Shown: positions 51,659-60,976, numbered from the stretch's first letter. The stretch: DNA of 64,000 nucleotides from Pseudomonas morbosilactucae (GCF_023241715.1 NZ_JALQCW010000022.1:40358-104357); one strand, 5' to 3'. Made by a program: numbers and translations. The notes: generated by a model from the sequence alone, not told the origin.

Positions 51659-52477
51659 GTGCCTTTATCCGCTCGCTTCACTCAATACCCACTGCCGCTG
51701 CTGGTGGACGGGGTCCGATTGCAACTCGACACCCTGTACCGCGACGGCTCCCTGGCGCCGATTCTGTTCCTCCATGGTTTCGGCTCGACCAAGGAAGACT
51801 ACGCCGACATAGCCCTGCACAGCGCCTTCGACGGGCATCCGGTGCTGGCCTATGACGCACCGGGTTGCGGTGCCAGCCACTGCAGCGACCTGGAGCGGAT
51901 CGACATCCCGTTGCTGCTGCAGACCGCCTTGCAGGCACTGGAGCACTTCGGCATCCAGCGTTTTCATCTGGTGGGTCATTCCATGGGCGGGCTGACCGCT
52001 CTGTTACTGGCCCATCATTGCCCCGAGCGGGTGCTGAGCTTTGTCGACATCGAGGGCAACATCGCCCCGGAAGACTGCTTCCTCAGCCGGCAGATCGTCG
52101 AGTACCCCGCGCAAGACCCCGAAGCATTCTTCAGCGCCTTTATCGAACGCACCCGGCAGGCGCCGGCCTATGCCAGTGCGCTGTACGCCGCGAGTCTGCG
52201 GCACAAGGTCCGGGCCGGCGCGGTGCGGGGGATTTTCCAGTCCATGGTCGAGCTGTCCGACCACGGCGCGCTGATGGATAAATTCCTCGGTCTGCCATGC
52301 CCGCGGCTGTTTATGTATGGCGAGCAGAACGCCTCGTTGTCCTACCTGGCCCACATCCAGGCCCAGGGTGTGCAACTGGCGCCGATTGCTGCGTGCGGGC
52401 ACTTCCCCATGTACTCCAATCCGACTGCGATGTGGCAGCAGATCGCTGACTTCCAGGGGCGCGCTCCGGTGCAATAA
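51659..52477 (+). CDS. Alpha/beta hydrolase
   Basis: A protein of about 272 residues. The catalytic Ser is in FHLVGHSMGGLTALLLAHH, the oxyanion segment is ILFLHGFGSTKEDY, the likely Asp is near MYGEQNASLS, and the His is in AACGHFPMYSNP. The GTG start is nine bases after AGGAG. It follows the LysR gene on the same strand by 150 bases and is followed by a strong terminator. The substrate is unknown; an ester or amide precursor of the neighbouring pathway is possible. Confidence 0.82.
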   Translation: MPLSARFTQYPLPLLVDGVRLQLDTLYRDGSLAPILFLHGFGSTKEDYADIALHSAFDGHPVLAYDAPGCGASHCSDLERIDIPLLLQTALQALEHFGIQRFHLVGHSMGGLTALLLAHHCPERVLSFVDIEGNIAPEDCFLSRQIVEYPAQDPEAFFSAFIERTRQAPAYASALYAASLRHKVRAGAVRGIFQSMVELSDHGALMDKFLGLPCPRLFMYGEQNASLSYLAHIQAQGVQLAPIAACGHFPMYSNPTAMWQQIADFQGRAPVQ

Positions 52478-52502
52478 GGCGCCCTGCGCAAGCCGTAAAA
52501 AA

Positions 52503-52526
52503 GGGCCCCTGAATCAGGGGCCCTTT
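52503..52526. terminator. Terminator between hydrolase and transporter genes
   Basis: GGGCCCCTGA and TCAGGGGCCC form a perfect 10-bp stem around a single base, flanked by AAAAAAA before and TTT after. It lies between converging genes; because of the A-tract it works best on the minus strand. Confidence 0.75.
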
Positions 52527-52555
52527 GCCGTGGGGCAGCGTTCAGCGTTGCGGCT

Positions 52556-53923
52556 TCAGACGCTGGCGGCCTGCGGTCGGGCGCTGCCCTTGAAGCCAGT
52601 GCGCTGCTCGACTTCGCCCGAGCCGCTGATGTAGCCGTGGCGCGACAGGTTGGGCATCAGCATCGAGGCGATAAAGGTCACGCTCACCACTGCCGCGACG
52701 TAGAAGAAAAAATATTCCTCGATGCCCTGGGCGCGCAGGGACAGGGCGACGTATTCCGCCGTGCCGCCAAAGGCGGCGTTGCCCACCGCGTAAGGGAACC
52801 CCACACCCAGGGCACGCACCGCCGGGGGAAACAGTTCGGCTTTGACGATCCCGGCAATGGGTGTGTACAGCGAGGCAATGACCAGCCCGCCGAACACCAG
52901 CAGAAACGCCACGAACGGGTTATTGACCGACTGCAGGGCGTAGAGCAGCGGGACTGCCAGCAGCAGGGCCAGCCCGGAGAACAACAGCATGTGGGTCTTG
53001 ATGCCGATGCGATCGGCCAGCAGGCCGAACAGCGGTTGGCAGAACATAAAGCCCACCAGGGCTGCGGTCATGATGAAGCTGACGGTCTCCGGGGAGAAGC
53101 CGGCGGAGATCACCAGGAATTTCTGCATGTAGGTGGTGAAGGTATAGAAGTACAGCGAACCGCCAATGGTGAAAGCCAGGACCAGGGCCACCGCGCGCTT
53201 GTGTTTGAACAGGCCCCGCAGCGAGCCGGCGTCTTTGCGCTGCATGTCTTTTTTCGACGCGGTTTCATGCATCGACCGACGCAGGTAGACCACCACCACC
53301 GAACTCAGGGCGCCGATGAAGAACGGAATTCTCCAGCCCCATTCGCGCAGCGCCTCGGCACTCAGGGTTTGCTGGAGGATGACCACGGTCATCAGGGCCA
53401 GGAGTTGCCCGGCGATGATCGTGAAGTACTGGAAGGAACCATAGAAACAGCGCCGGCCGGGGGTGGCGATTTCACTGATGTAGGTCGCGCCGGTGCCGTA
53501 CTCGGCACCCACCGACAGCCCCTGGATCAAGCGCGCGATCACCAGCATCACCGGCGCCGCGACGCCGATGCTTTCGTAGGTCGGCATCACCGCGATCAGC
53601 AGGGAGCCGGCGCACATCATGAACACCGAGATGATCATCGACACCTTGCGACCGCGAGTGTCGGCGATCCAGCCAAAAATCCAGCCACCCAGGGGCCGCA
53701 TGAAAAAGCCCACGGCGAACACCCCGGCAGTGGCCAGGAGTTGGCTGGTGGTGTCGCCCTTGGGGAAAAACGCGGCGGCAAAATAGATGGCGGTGTAGGC
53801 GTAGATAAAAAAGTCGTACCACTCCACCAGGTTGCCCGAGCAGGCCCCCATGATGGCTTTGACCCGGTTCGGCGGGCTCGCTGGATCAGGCACGACACTG
53901 TGGTTGGTGGGGGATGCAGACAT
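52556..53923 (-). CDS. MHS-family MFS transporter (alpha-ketoglutarate permease-like)
   Basis: A 12-segment proton symporter of about 455 residues. It follows E. coli KgtP well: TTSQLLATAGVFAVGFFMRP, GWIADTRGRKVSM, LIQGLSVGAEYGTGATYISE and LREWGWRIPF. KgtP imports 2-oxoglutarate, and relatives take up other di- and tricarboxylates. The start MSASPTNHSV is chosen over an upstream codon. It lies near the row for branched 2-oxo acids, which makes a substituted oxoglutarate or similar acid a good candidate. Confidence 0.87.
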   Translation of the reverse strand: MSASPTNHSVVPDPASPPNRVKAIMGACSGNLVEWYDFFIYAYTAIYFAAAFFPKGDTTSQLLATAGVFAVGFFMRPLGGWIFGWIADTRGRKVSMIISVFMMCAGSLLIAVMPTYESIGVAAPVMLVIARLIQGLSVGAEYGTGATYISEIATPGRRCFYGSFQYFTIIAGQLLALMTVVILQQTLSAEALREWGWRIPFFIGALSSVVVVYLRRSMHETASKKDMQRKDAGSLRGLFKHKRAVALVLAFTIGGSLYFYTFTTYMQKFLVISAGFSPETVSFIMTAALVGFMFCQPLFGLLADRIGIKTHMLLFSGLALLLAVPLLYALQSVNNPFVAFLLVFGGLVIASLYTPIAGIVKAELFPPAVRALGVGFPYAVGNAAFGGTAEYVALSLRAQGIEEYFFFYVAAVVSVTFIASMLMPNLSRHGYISGSGEVEQRTGFKGSARPQAASV

Positions 53924-54458
53924 GGGGTTCACCCTGTGTTCTAGGCGAGACGAAACGAGGAACACGCTGAGGCGTTTCCGACGTGGCGGGCTCGCTGGGT
54001 TGACGGGCTGGACGCGACAGCGTCAGCCGGCTGGGGGCTAATTAATCCGCGGCGCAGAGGGCCGGTGGATGAACGCGGCAGGCCGAAGGGGGATGGCTCG
54101 GGTAGCCTTGATGGCCTGGCGGGTAACGGTAGGCGGTGGGGTGAAACGCAGGGATGTAACCCATGGTGCAGGCCCTCGTATCTTATTGTTGTAGTGAGTC
54201 GTGCGCTCTGGGCGCCGACGGTGGTTGCACGCTACCCCAGAGTCCTGGAGGGCATAAGCCGTCGGCCTGGCCTAACTGATATACCTAAATTTTATAGCTG
54301 GCCCCGCAGCCCCGACCCACAGGGCGGTACAGCCGCTTGCAGGCTCCCGGAGCCGCGGTTTACGCGGTTCTGCCGGCACTCACCGGCGGGCAAATCGGAT
54401 TACACTCACGCCACTGTCGACGCATCTCGCGCCGCGCACGATTCTGACTGGCCTGGTA
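53924..54458. other. Intergenic region without a recognisable gene (535 bases)
   Basis: This gap separates the divergent transporter and LysR genes. I see no convincing coding frame or RNA gene. It holds an AT-rich stretch (54277-54297, with ATATACCT) that may be the promoter/operator, and the word GCATAAGCC at 54252, which also occurs in the 50577 operator region. Open frames crossing it continue antisense or out of frame through the LysR gene. Confidence 0.5.
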
Positions 54459-55382
54459 ATGGATGTCGTTCAACTCAAAACCCTGATTCATGTGGCCGAG
54501 CTGGGCAGTCTCAGCAAGGCCTCGGACCGTTTGCATATCGCCCAACCGGCCCTCAGTCGACAAATCCGCTTGCTGGAAAAAGAGCTGGGCGCCTATCTGT
54601 TCGAGCGCCATGGTCGGGGCATGGTGATCACCGAGGTGGGCCGCGAAGTCCTGGCCCATGCCACGCGCATCATGGAAGAGATGGAGTCGATCCGCAGTTC
54701 TGTGGTGGGCGGGCGCTCAGCGTTTCGCGGCACCGTGGTCATTGGCACCACGCCGACGGTGGCGGAAATCGTCACCGTGCCCCTGGTGCGCAAGATCCGC
54801 GATGCCCACCCGAACCTGGCCGTGCGCTTCTCTTCGGCATTCAGCGGTTACCTGCTGGACTGGGTGCAGCGCGGCGAGTTGGAACTGGCCATTTCCTACG
54901 ACCCCCAGCCCTTGCACACCCTGCGAATCGTTCCGGTGATGATGGAGAACCTGCTGCTGGTGGGCCCCGCCAGCGCCGGGTTGCGCATGGACACGCCGGT
55001 GAGCTTCGCCACCCTGGCTGAGCAGCCTCTGGTACTGCCCAGCGCGCGCCATGGCTTGCGGGTGATCCTCGACCAATGTGCCCGTGACGTCGGGATCAAG
55101 CTCAAGACCAGCGTTGAAGCGGATTCCTTCGGGGCCATGATCGACCTGGTGCGCAACGATTTTGGCTTGACCGCGTTGCCGCTGGCGTCGATCTACAGCC
55201 AGGTCGAGTCCGGTGCCTTGTGCGCGGCGCCGCTGGTTGACCCGGTGCCCATGCGCAAGTTGGTCCAGGTATTTCCCGCGGATCGGCGGGTCAGCCCGGC
55301 TGCCAAGTTTGTCGGCGACGCCTTTATAGAAATCGCCGCCGATCTGGTGACTCGCCATATCTGGGCCGGGCACCTGCTCTGA
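54459..55382 (+). CDS. LysR family transcriptional regulator
   Basis: A 307-residue LysR protein: HTH VVQLKTLIHVAELGSLSKASDRLHIAQPALSRQIRLLEKELG and a sensor domain (VVIGTTPTVAEIVTVPLVRKI). The type resembles NAC/Cbl-like and aromatic-acid regulators. It is divergent from the KgtP-like gene and is followed at 40 bases by an alpha/beta hydrolase gene on the same strand. Either could be its target. Confidence 0.9.
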   Translation: MDVVQLKTLIHVAELGSLSKASDRLHIAQPALSRQIRLLEKELGAYLFERHGRGMVITEVGREVLAHATRIMEEMESIRSSVVGGRSAFRGTVVIGTTPTVAEIVTVPLVRKIRDAHPNLAVRFSSAFSGYLLDWVQRGELELAISYDPQPLHTLRIVPVMMENLLLVGPASAGLRMDTPVSFATLAEQPLVLPSARHGLRVILDQCARDVGIKLKTSVEADSFGAMIDLVRNDFGLTALPLASIYSQVESGALCAAPLVDPVPMRKLVQVFPADRRVSPAAKFVGDAFIEIAADLVTRHIWAGHLL

Positions 55383-55422
55383 TCTCGACCCTTTCCACCT
55401 GAGCGTTTCACGGAGGCTCGCG

Positions 55423-56136
55423 TTGCCTGCCCACCCAACACCCTTGCTGCTGATTCCCGGATTGCTCTGCGATCAGCGCTTGTTCGCCGCACAGACGGCG
55501 GCCCTGGAACCCGACCGGGTTGTCTGCATCGCCGACCTGAGCCTGGATACCAGCATCGTCGCCATGGCCCGGCGCACTCTGGACGCGGCGCCGCCGCTGT
55601 TCGCCCTGGCGGCCCTGTCCATGGGCGGTTACGTGGCCATGGAAATCATGCGCCAGGCCCCCGAGCGGGTGCTCAAGCTGGCACTCCTGGACACCATGGT
55701 GCGGCCCGACGATGAAGCGCGAGCCAAGGCTCGGCGCGGCCTGCTGGCCCTGGCGCAGATGGGCAAGTTCAAGGGCGTGACCCCGCAATTGCTGCCTCGG
55801 TTGATGCACCCGCGTTGCCTGGGCAGCACCGTGGCCGATACGGTCCAGGCAATGGCCGAAAGCATTGGCAAGGAGGGCTTTGTTCGTCAGCAGCAAGCGA
55901 TCATCGAGCGCGCGGACTACCGGCCCGTGCTGGAGACCATCCGGGTTCCGACCTTGATCGTGGTCGGCGAAGACGACGAAATCACCCCCGTTGCCGAGTC
56001 CCGGGAAATCCATCGCGGCATCCCCCAGTCAAGGCTGGTGGTGTTGCCGCAATGTGGGCATCTGCCGCCCCTGGAATACCCGGAGTTGACCACCGAACTG
56101 TTGCGCCGTTGGCTGAGTGACGAAGCACACGTCTGA
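55423..56136 (+). CDS. Alpha/beta hydrolase
   Basis: A 237-residue hydrolase with LLLIPGLLCDQRLFAAQ, the nucleophile in FALAALSMGGYVAMEIM, Asp in VVGEDDEITPV and His in LPQCGHLPPLEYPE. The TTG start follows GGAGG, which supports it. It lies between a LysR gene and an MFS gene on the same strand and may be co-transcribed with both. The substrate is unknown. Confidence 0.83.
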   Translation: MPAHPTPLLLIPGLLCDQRLFAAQTAALEPDRVVCIADLSLDTSIVAMARRTLDAAPPLFALAALSMGGYVAMEIMRQAPERVLKLALLDTMVRPDDEARAKARRGLLALAQMGKFKGVTPQLLPRLMHPRCLGSTVADTVQAMAESIGKEGFVRQQQAIIERADYRPVLETIRVPTLIVVGEDDEITPVAESREIHRGIPQSRLVVLPQCGHLPPLEYPELTTELLRRWLSDEAHV

Positions 56137-56178
56137 TGCCTGCAACTCACCCTGTTCCCCCTGACTGATGGCCGTACC

Positions 56179-57339
56179 TTGAACGAGCAGATTCGATTGC
56201 CCGGCGTCGTGGGCATTTCCCTCCTGGGCCTGTTGCAGATTCTGGTCTGGGGCGGGTCGTTCTTCCTGATGGCAGTGATGGCCGAGCCGATCATGGACGA
56301 GACCGGCTGGGCCAGCCAATGGGTGTACGGCGCCCTGTCCCTGAGCATCCTGGTCTCGGCCTTGCTGGCACCGCTGACCAGCCGCCTGATTGCCCGCTAC
56401 GGCGGTCGACCGGTGCTGGCCAGTAGCGGCCTGGGAGTGGCCATCGGCTTGTTCCTGCTGGCCACTGCCAGCTCGCTGCCGCTGTTTCTGCTGGCCTGGG
56501 CCGTCATCGGGGTCGGCATGGCGCTCGGGCTTTATGAGGCGCTGTTTGCGGCGCTGGGGGCCGCGTATGGGGAGCGGGCGGGCAGTGCGATCACCGGGGT
56601 CACCCTGATTTCGGGCTTTGCCACCACCTTGTCCTGGCCAGCCGTGGCCCTGGCCATCGAGCACCTGGGCTGGCGCGACACCTGCCTGGCCTATGGGGTG
56701 TTGCTGGTGATGGTGGTGGCCCCGGCGTACTTCTGGGCGCTGCCTCGAGGCGGTGTGCCCCGGGCGAAAAGCAACGTGGCGGTCGAACAGCCGCTGTCCA
56801 TCGATTCGCGGACCTACCTGCTGCTGACCCTGATCTTTGCCCTGGGCGCAGTGATCATGACCGCCATGTCGGTGCAGTTGGTGTCATTGCTCCAGGGCCA
56901 GGGTAATTCCCTGGCGGCGGCCATCGGCCTCAGCGCCTTGCTCGGGCCCAGCCAGGTGGGGTCGCGGGTGCTGCAAGTGTTTGCGCGCAAGCGCCACCCG
57001 ATCTGGACCACCCTGATCTCGGTGGTCCTGGTAGCCATCGGCCTGGTGTTGGTGGCGGCGGCGCCAGCCCTGACAGCCTTGGGCCTGGTGTTGTATGGCG
57101 CCGGCAATGGCCTGCGGGCGATCGTTCGCGGCTTGTTGCCCCTGGCGCTGATGTCGCCGGCCCAGTACGTGCTGTTGATGGGGCGCATGGCGCGGCCGTC
57201 GTTGATTGGCCAGGCGCTGACGCCATTGGCCGGCGGCTACCTGGCGCAGACCCTGGGTGCCGGCAGTGTGCTGGCGAGCCTGGGCGGCCTGGCGCTGTTG
57301 AATGTGCTGCTGGTGCTGTTGTTGATGCGCCGGGTGTAA
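56179..57339 (+). CDS. MFS transporter
   Basis: A 12-segment membrane protein of about 386 residues. It begins PGVVGISLLGLLQILVWGGS and ends in a run of hydrophobic segments and VLLLMRRV. A motif-A-like loop (LIARYGGRPVLA) is present. The family is general MFS; the substrate is unknown. The start is uncertain: a TTG without a good ribosome site is used here, with a GTG ten codons later as alternative. The gene ends nine bases before the stop of a converging LysR gene. Confidence 0.83.
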   Translation: MNEQIRLPGVVGISLLGLLQILVWGGSFFLMAVMAEPIMDETGWASQWVYGALSLSILVSALLAPLTSRLIARYGGRPVLASSGLGVAIGLFLLATASSLPLFLLAWAVIGVGMALGLYEALFAALGAAYGERAGSAITGVTLISGFATTLSWPAVALAIEHLGWRDTCLAYGVLLVMVVAPAYFWALPRGGVPRAKSNVAVEQPLSIDSRTYLLLTLIFALGAVIMTAMSVQLVSLLQGQGNSLAAAIGLSALLGPSQVGSRVLQVFARKRHPIWTTLISVVLVAIGLVLVAAAPALTALGLVLYGAGNGLRAIVRGLLPLALMSPAQYVLLMGRMARPSLIGQALTPLAGGYLAQTLGAGSVLASLGGLALLNVLLVLLLMRRV

Positions 57340-57347
57340 TACCCGGT

Positions 57348-58244
57348 TCAACCCTTGGCCGAAGGCGCTGGCAGCAGTTCGTTGATCAGGTTGAACAGGG
57401 TGGTTTTGACCGCGCTGTTCAGGTCCGCCCAGGCCAGGCCGGTGGTGGCCTGGTAGGTGCCGAGCTCCAGGGGCCTGGACTGGACGTTGGCGGGCAATGC
57501 GCGGCCGGCGTTGGCCGGTAGCAGGCCCACCCCGAGCCCGGCAGAAACCAGGGCCAGCATGGTGGTGAATTCCCCCAATTCGGCGGCAATCGGCAGCGGC
57601 GCACCCTGGCGGTTCAGGGCCTGCATCAGTTCATCGTAGAAGCCGGGGGCGTAGCGCCGGGCCAGGATAAACAGCGGCACATTCGCCAAGTCCTTGGGGT
57701 GCAGTTGGCTGCAGGCTGCCAGGGGATGAGCGTCGGGCAGGGCGACGATGAAGCTTTCCCGCAGCACCTCGCGGGTGTGGATACCGGGGTGGATTGCTGG
57801 CAAGCGCATCAGGCCGAAGTCCAGCTGGCCGTTTTTCAAGGCCACGGCTTGGTCCGGGCCGGGCATGTCCTTGAGCTCCAGTTCAATGCGTGGGAAGCGC
57901 TGGTGCACGGCGCGGATCAAGGTCGGCAGCAGCTCAGGCAGCACCGACGAGACAAACCCCAGACGCACCCGACCAATTTCCCCACGCCCGGACGCCCGGG
58001 CCACGTCGGCCGCATGGGCGGCCTGGTGCAGGGTCGCCTGGGCCTCGGGCAAGAAGATCGCGCCCACTTCGGTGAGGGCCACCGAGTGCCGGTTGCGCTC
58101 GAACAGGCGCACACCCAGTTCCTCTTCCAACAACTTGATCTGCATGCTCAGGGCCGGTTGCACGATGGCCAGGCGCTGGGCCGCGCGGCCGAAATGCAGC
58201 TCCTGGGCCAGGGTGACAAACGAGCGCAGGTGTTTGATTTCCAT
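57348..58244 (-). CDS. LysR family transcriptional regulator
   Basis: A 298-residue regulator with HTH EIKHLRSFVTLAQELHFGRAAQRLAIVQPALSMQIKLLEEELG, of the BenM/CatR-like branch. The start follows GGAG. It is divergent from the SDR/transporter pair across about 150 bases and probably controls it. Confidence 0.9.
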   Translation of the reverse strand: MEIKHLRSFVTLAQELHFGRAAQRLAIVQPALSMQIKLLEEELGVRLFERNRHSVALTEVGAIFLPEAQATLHQAAHAADVARASGRGEIGRVRLGFVSSVLPELLPTLIRAVHQRFPRIELELKDMPGPDQAVALKNGQLDFGLMRLPAIHPGIHTREVLRESFIVALPDAHPLAACSQLHPKDLANVPLFILARRYAPGFYDELMQALNRQGAPLPIAAELGEFTTMLALVSAGLGVGLLPANAGRALPANVQSRPLELGTYQATTGLAWADLNSAVKTTLFNLINELLPAPSAKG

Positions 58245-58392
58245 CCGGGGGCTCCAGGGGGCAGGGTCTGAAAGCGCTGATCATAGATTTTGATTACCAG
58301 ATCAGCAATGACGATTGGACGCCGTCCCCGGGCTGCGGTGAAGTGACGGCAAGGCCGGTACAACAATAAGCGGTCGTTTTGCGGAGAACAGC

Positions 58393-59166
58393 ATGTCATT
58401 CAACACCAGTAGCTTTCAGCTCCATGGGCGTCGTGCCCTGATCACCGGTTCGTGCCGCGGCATCGGCCTGGAACTGGCCCGGGGCCTGGGCGCCGCCGGG
58501 GCCAGTGTGGTGATCAATGATCGCAATGCGGAGAAGGCGCGACGGGTGGCCAGCCAGTTGCGCGACGAAGGGATTGAGACCGCGTTTGCGGTGTTTGATG
58601 TCACCGATCGCGAGCAGCTGTTGGACGCCATCAACCGCGTGGAAGCGGACACCGGGCCCATCGACATCCTGGTGAACAATGCCGGCATCCAGCGGCGTGC
58701 GCCGCTGGAGGACTTTGCCGCCGAGGACTGGCACGCCCTGATGCGGGTCAACCTCGACGGGGTGTTCCACGTTTCCCAGGCGGTGGCCCGGCACATGATT
58801 GCGCGCCGTCGCGGCAAGATCATCAACATCTGCTCGGTCCAGAGCCAACTGGCGCGCCCGACCATCGCTCCGTATGCCGCCTCCAAGGGCGCGGTGAAAA
58901 TGCTCACCCAGGGCATGTGCGCCGAGTGGGCGCGCCATGGCATCCAGGCCAACGGCCTGGCCCCCGGCTACTTCGCCACCGAGATGAATCAGGCCCTGGT
59001 GGACAACCAGGAATTTTCCCAATGGCTGTGCAAACGCACCCCGGCCGGGCGTTGGGGCCGGGTTGAAGAACTGTGCGGCGCGGCGGTGTTCCTGGCGTCG
59101 GCCGCCTCCGATTTCATCAACGGTCAGACCCTGTTCGTCGACGGAGGCCTGACCAGCGTCGTTTGA
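58393..59166 (+). CDS. Short-chain dehydrogenase (gluconate 5-dehydrogenase-like)
   Basis: A 257-residue NAD(P)-dependent SDR. The cofactor motif is ALITGSCRGIGLELARGL, NNAG is in ILVNNAGIQRR, the catalytic Ser is in NICSVQSQL and the Tyr-x3-Lys in YAASKGAVK. The sequence style is close to IdnO-type gluconate 5-dehydrogenases. The next gene is a sugar-acid-type transporter 44 bases on, so the pair may import and oxidise a sugar acid. Confidence 0.85.
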   Translation: MSFNTSSFQLHGRRALITGSCRGIGLELARGLGAAGASVVINDRNAEKARRVASQLRDEGIETAFAVFDVTDREQLLDAINRVEADTGPIDILVNNAGIQRRAPLEDFAAEDWHALMRVNLDGVFHVSQAVARHMIARRRGKIINICSVQSQLARPTIAPYAASKGAVKMLTQGMCAEWARHGIQANGLAPGYFATEMNQALVDNQEFSQWLCKRTPAGRWGRVEELCGAAVFLASAASDFINGQTLFVDGGLTSVV

Positions 59167-59209
59167 ACCCATTGCCCGTACCTGAAAAAAACAACAACAG
59201 GGGACACCC

Positions 59210-60547
59210 ATGAGCACTCTCAAACAACCCTCGCCACCACTCGCCGAGTTGGGCGCGTCGCCTGCCCGGCACAGCGCTTCGAACACCGTCGTCAAAGGCT
59301 TTGCAAGCAAGCGCTGGCTGTACCTGATTCCGCTGATTTTCATCACCTACAGCCTGGCGTACCTGGACCGCGCCAACTACGGCTTCGCCAGTGCCGCCGG
59401 GATCGAGCAGGACCTGGGCATCACCAAGAGCACCTCTTCGCTGATCGGCGCCTTGTTCTTCCTCGGGTACTTTTTCTTCCAGGTGCCGGGGGCGATCTAC
59501 GCCCAGCGCTACAGCGTGCGCAAACTGGTGTTCTGGAGCCTGATTCTCTGGGGTTTCTGCGCCATGGCCACGGGGCTGGTGACCAACATTCCGATGTTGA
59601 TGGTGATCCGCGTGTCGCTGGGGATTGTCGAAGCGGCGGTAATGCCGGCAATGCTGATCTTCATCAGCAACTGGTTCACCCGCAAGGAACGCTCCCGGGC
59701 CAATACCTTCCTGGTCCTGGGCAACCCGGTCACGGTGCTGTGGATGTCGGTGGTCTCGGGGTACCTGATTCACGCCTGGGGCTGGCGCGAGATGTTTGTC
59801 ATCGAAGGCGCGCCGGCGGTGCTCTGGGCCTTTGTCTGGTGGCGCCTGGCGCGGGACAAGCCCGAGCAGGTCAGCTGGCTGACCCAGGATGAGAAAGCCC
59901 AACTGGCCGCCACCCTGGCCGATGAGCAGAAGGGCATGAAGGTGGTGCGCAATTATCGCCAGGCCTTTACCAGCCCGGTGGTGTTGCAGCTGTGCTGCGT
60001 GCATGCGCTGTGGAGCATCGGTGTCTACGGTTTCATCATGTGGCTGCCGACCATCATCAAGCAGGCTGCTGCCGCGGACATTGTCACTGTGGGTTGGTTG
60101 AGCGCGGTGCCTTATGTGGCCGCCGTCGCCGCCATGCTCGCGGTGTCCTGGGCCTCGGACAAACTCCAGCAACGCAAACACTTTGTCTGGCCGCTGCTGG
60201 CGCTGGGCGCCTTGGCGTTCTTCTGTTCCTACCTGCTGGGCTCCAGCCATTTCTGGTTGTCGTTTGCCTTGCTGAGTGTTGCCGGCGCCGCGCTGTACGC
60301 ACCGTACGGGCCGTTTTTTGCGCTGATTCCGGAAGTCCTGCCGGCCAATGTGTTCGGCGGCGCCATCGGCCTGATCAACGCGTGCGGAGCCTTGGGGGCC
60401 TTTGTCGGTTCATGGATCGTCGGCTACCTGATCGGCCTCACGGGCAACCCGGGCGCCGCGTACCTGTTCATGACCGGGGGCGTGTTGGCCTCGGCGCTGC
60501 TGATGGCCTGGGTCAAGGTCGGGCGCGATGCCCGTCAGTCGGCCTGA
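59210..60547 (+). CDS. MFS transporter of the anion:cation symporter family
   Basis: A 445-residue, 12-segment transporter. The start of the first segment, YLIPLIFITYSLAYLDRANYGFA, and the loop LGYFFFQVPGAIYAQRYSVRK mark the ACS group (glucarate, galactonate, tartrate and similar acids). It follows the SDR gene in an apparent operon. Its end overlaps the end of a converging small gene by 13 bases. The exact substrate is unknown. Confidence 0.88.
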   Translation: MSTLKQPSPPLAELGASPARHSASNTVVKGFASKRWLYLIPLIFITYSLAYLDRANYGFASAAGIEQDLGITKSTSSLIGALFFLGYFFFQVPGAIYAQRYSVRKLVFWSLILWGFCAMATGLVTNIPMLMVIRVSLGIVEAAVMPAMLIFISNWFTRKERSRANTFLVLGNPVTVLWMSVVSGYLIHAWGWREMFVIEGAPAVLWAFVWWRLARDKPEQVSWLTQDEKAQLAATLADEQKGMKVVRNYRQAFTSPVVLQLCCVHALWSIGVYGFIMWLPTIIKQAAAADIVTVGWLSAVPYVAAVAAMLAVSWASDKLQQRKHFVWPLLALGALAFFCSYLLGSSHFWLSFALLSVAGAALYAPYGPFFALIPEVLPANVFGGAIGLINACGALGAFVGSWIVGYLIGLTGNPGAAYLFMTGGVLASALLMAWVKVGRDARQSA

Positions 60548-60843
60548 GCCAGCCAGCGCTCAAGCTGCGTGCGCTCCCAGGTGCTGAGCAGGCTGACCGG
60601 GTCGGTGCCATAGCGCTGCCAAGTGTCGAGCGCACCCTCGCGACCCTCCGGGCTGCGGCAGCCCTGGCACAGGTGCAGGTGCTGGCCATCAAAGTCCAGC
60701 ACCAGGCGCCAGCCTTGCACATCGACCCCCACCCAGCCCGGCTCGCCGGCAGGGCCCAGGTGCAGCATCGGGTGAATACCCAGGGCGGCGTCGCGCAACG
60801 TCTGGTAGACCTCGCGGGCAGTGAGCGGCGGCAGTGGCGGCAC
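60535..60843 (-). CDS. Conserved hypothetical protein (about 102 aa)
   Basis: A small soluble protein with the segment LTAREVYQTLRDAALGIHPM and a CxxC-like CQGCRSPEGREGALDTWQRYG. I do not recognise a characterised family. The GTG start is eight bases after GGAG and gives a compact protein; the frame upstream is Pro-rich and unlikely to be translated. It overlaps the stop of the transporter gene on the other strand. Confidence 0.65.
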   Translation of the reverse strand: MPPLPPLTAREVYQTLRDAALGIHPMLHLGPAGEPGWVGVDVQGWRLVLDFDGQHLHLCQGCRSPEGREGALDTWQRYGTDPVSLLSTWERTQLERWLAQAD

Positions 60844-60976
60844 GAAGGGGGCTCCGGTAAGTCGTTGGGCGTGGTTGGATGAAGGGGGCCGAGGATAAAG
60901 CCTCGGCCCGGGTCTGTCAGCGGGGTGCCAGGCGCTCTGTAACTGTACGTGCCCGCTGACATCCCCCTCTTTGCGC

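Noticed and set aside
54065..55021. A 318-codon frame starting in the intergenic region before a LysR gene
   Set aside because: Most of it is out of frame inside the LysR gene and its translation is Gly/Arg/Pro-rich with no domain.
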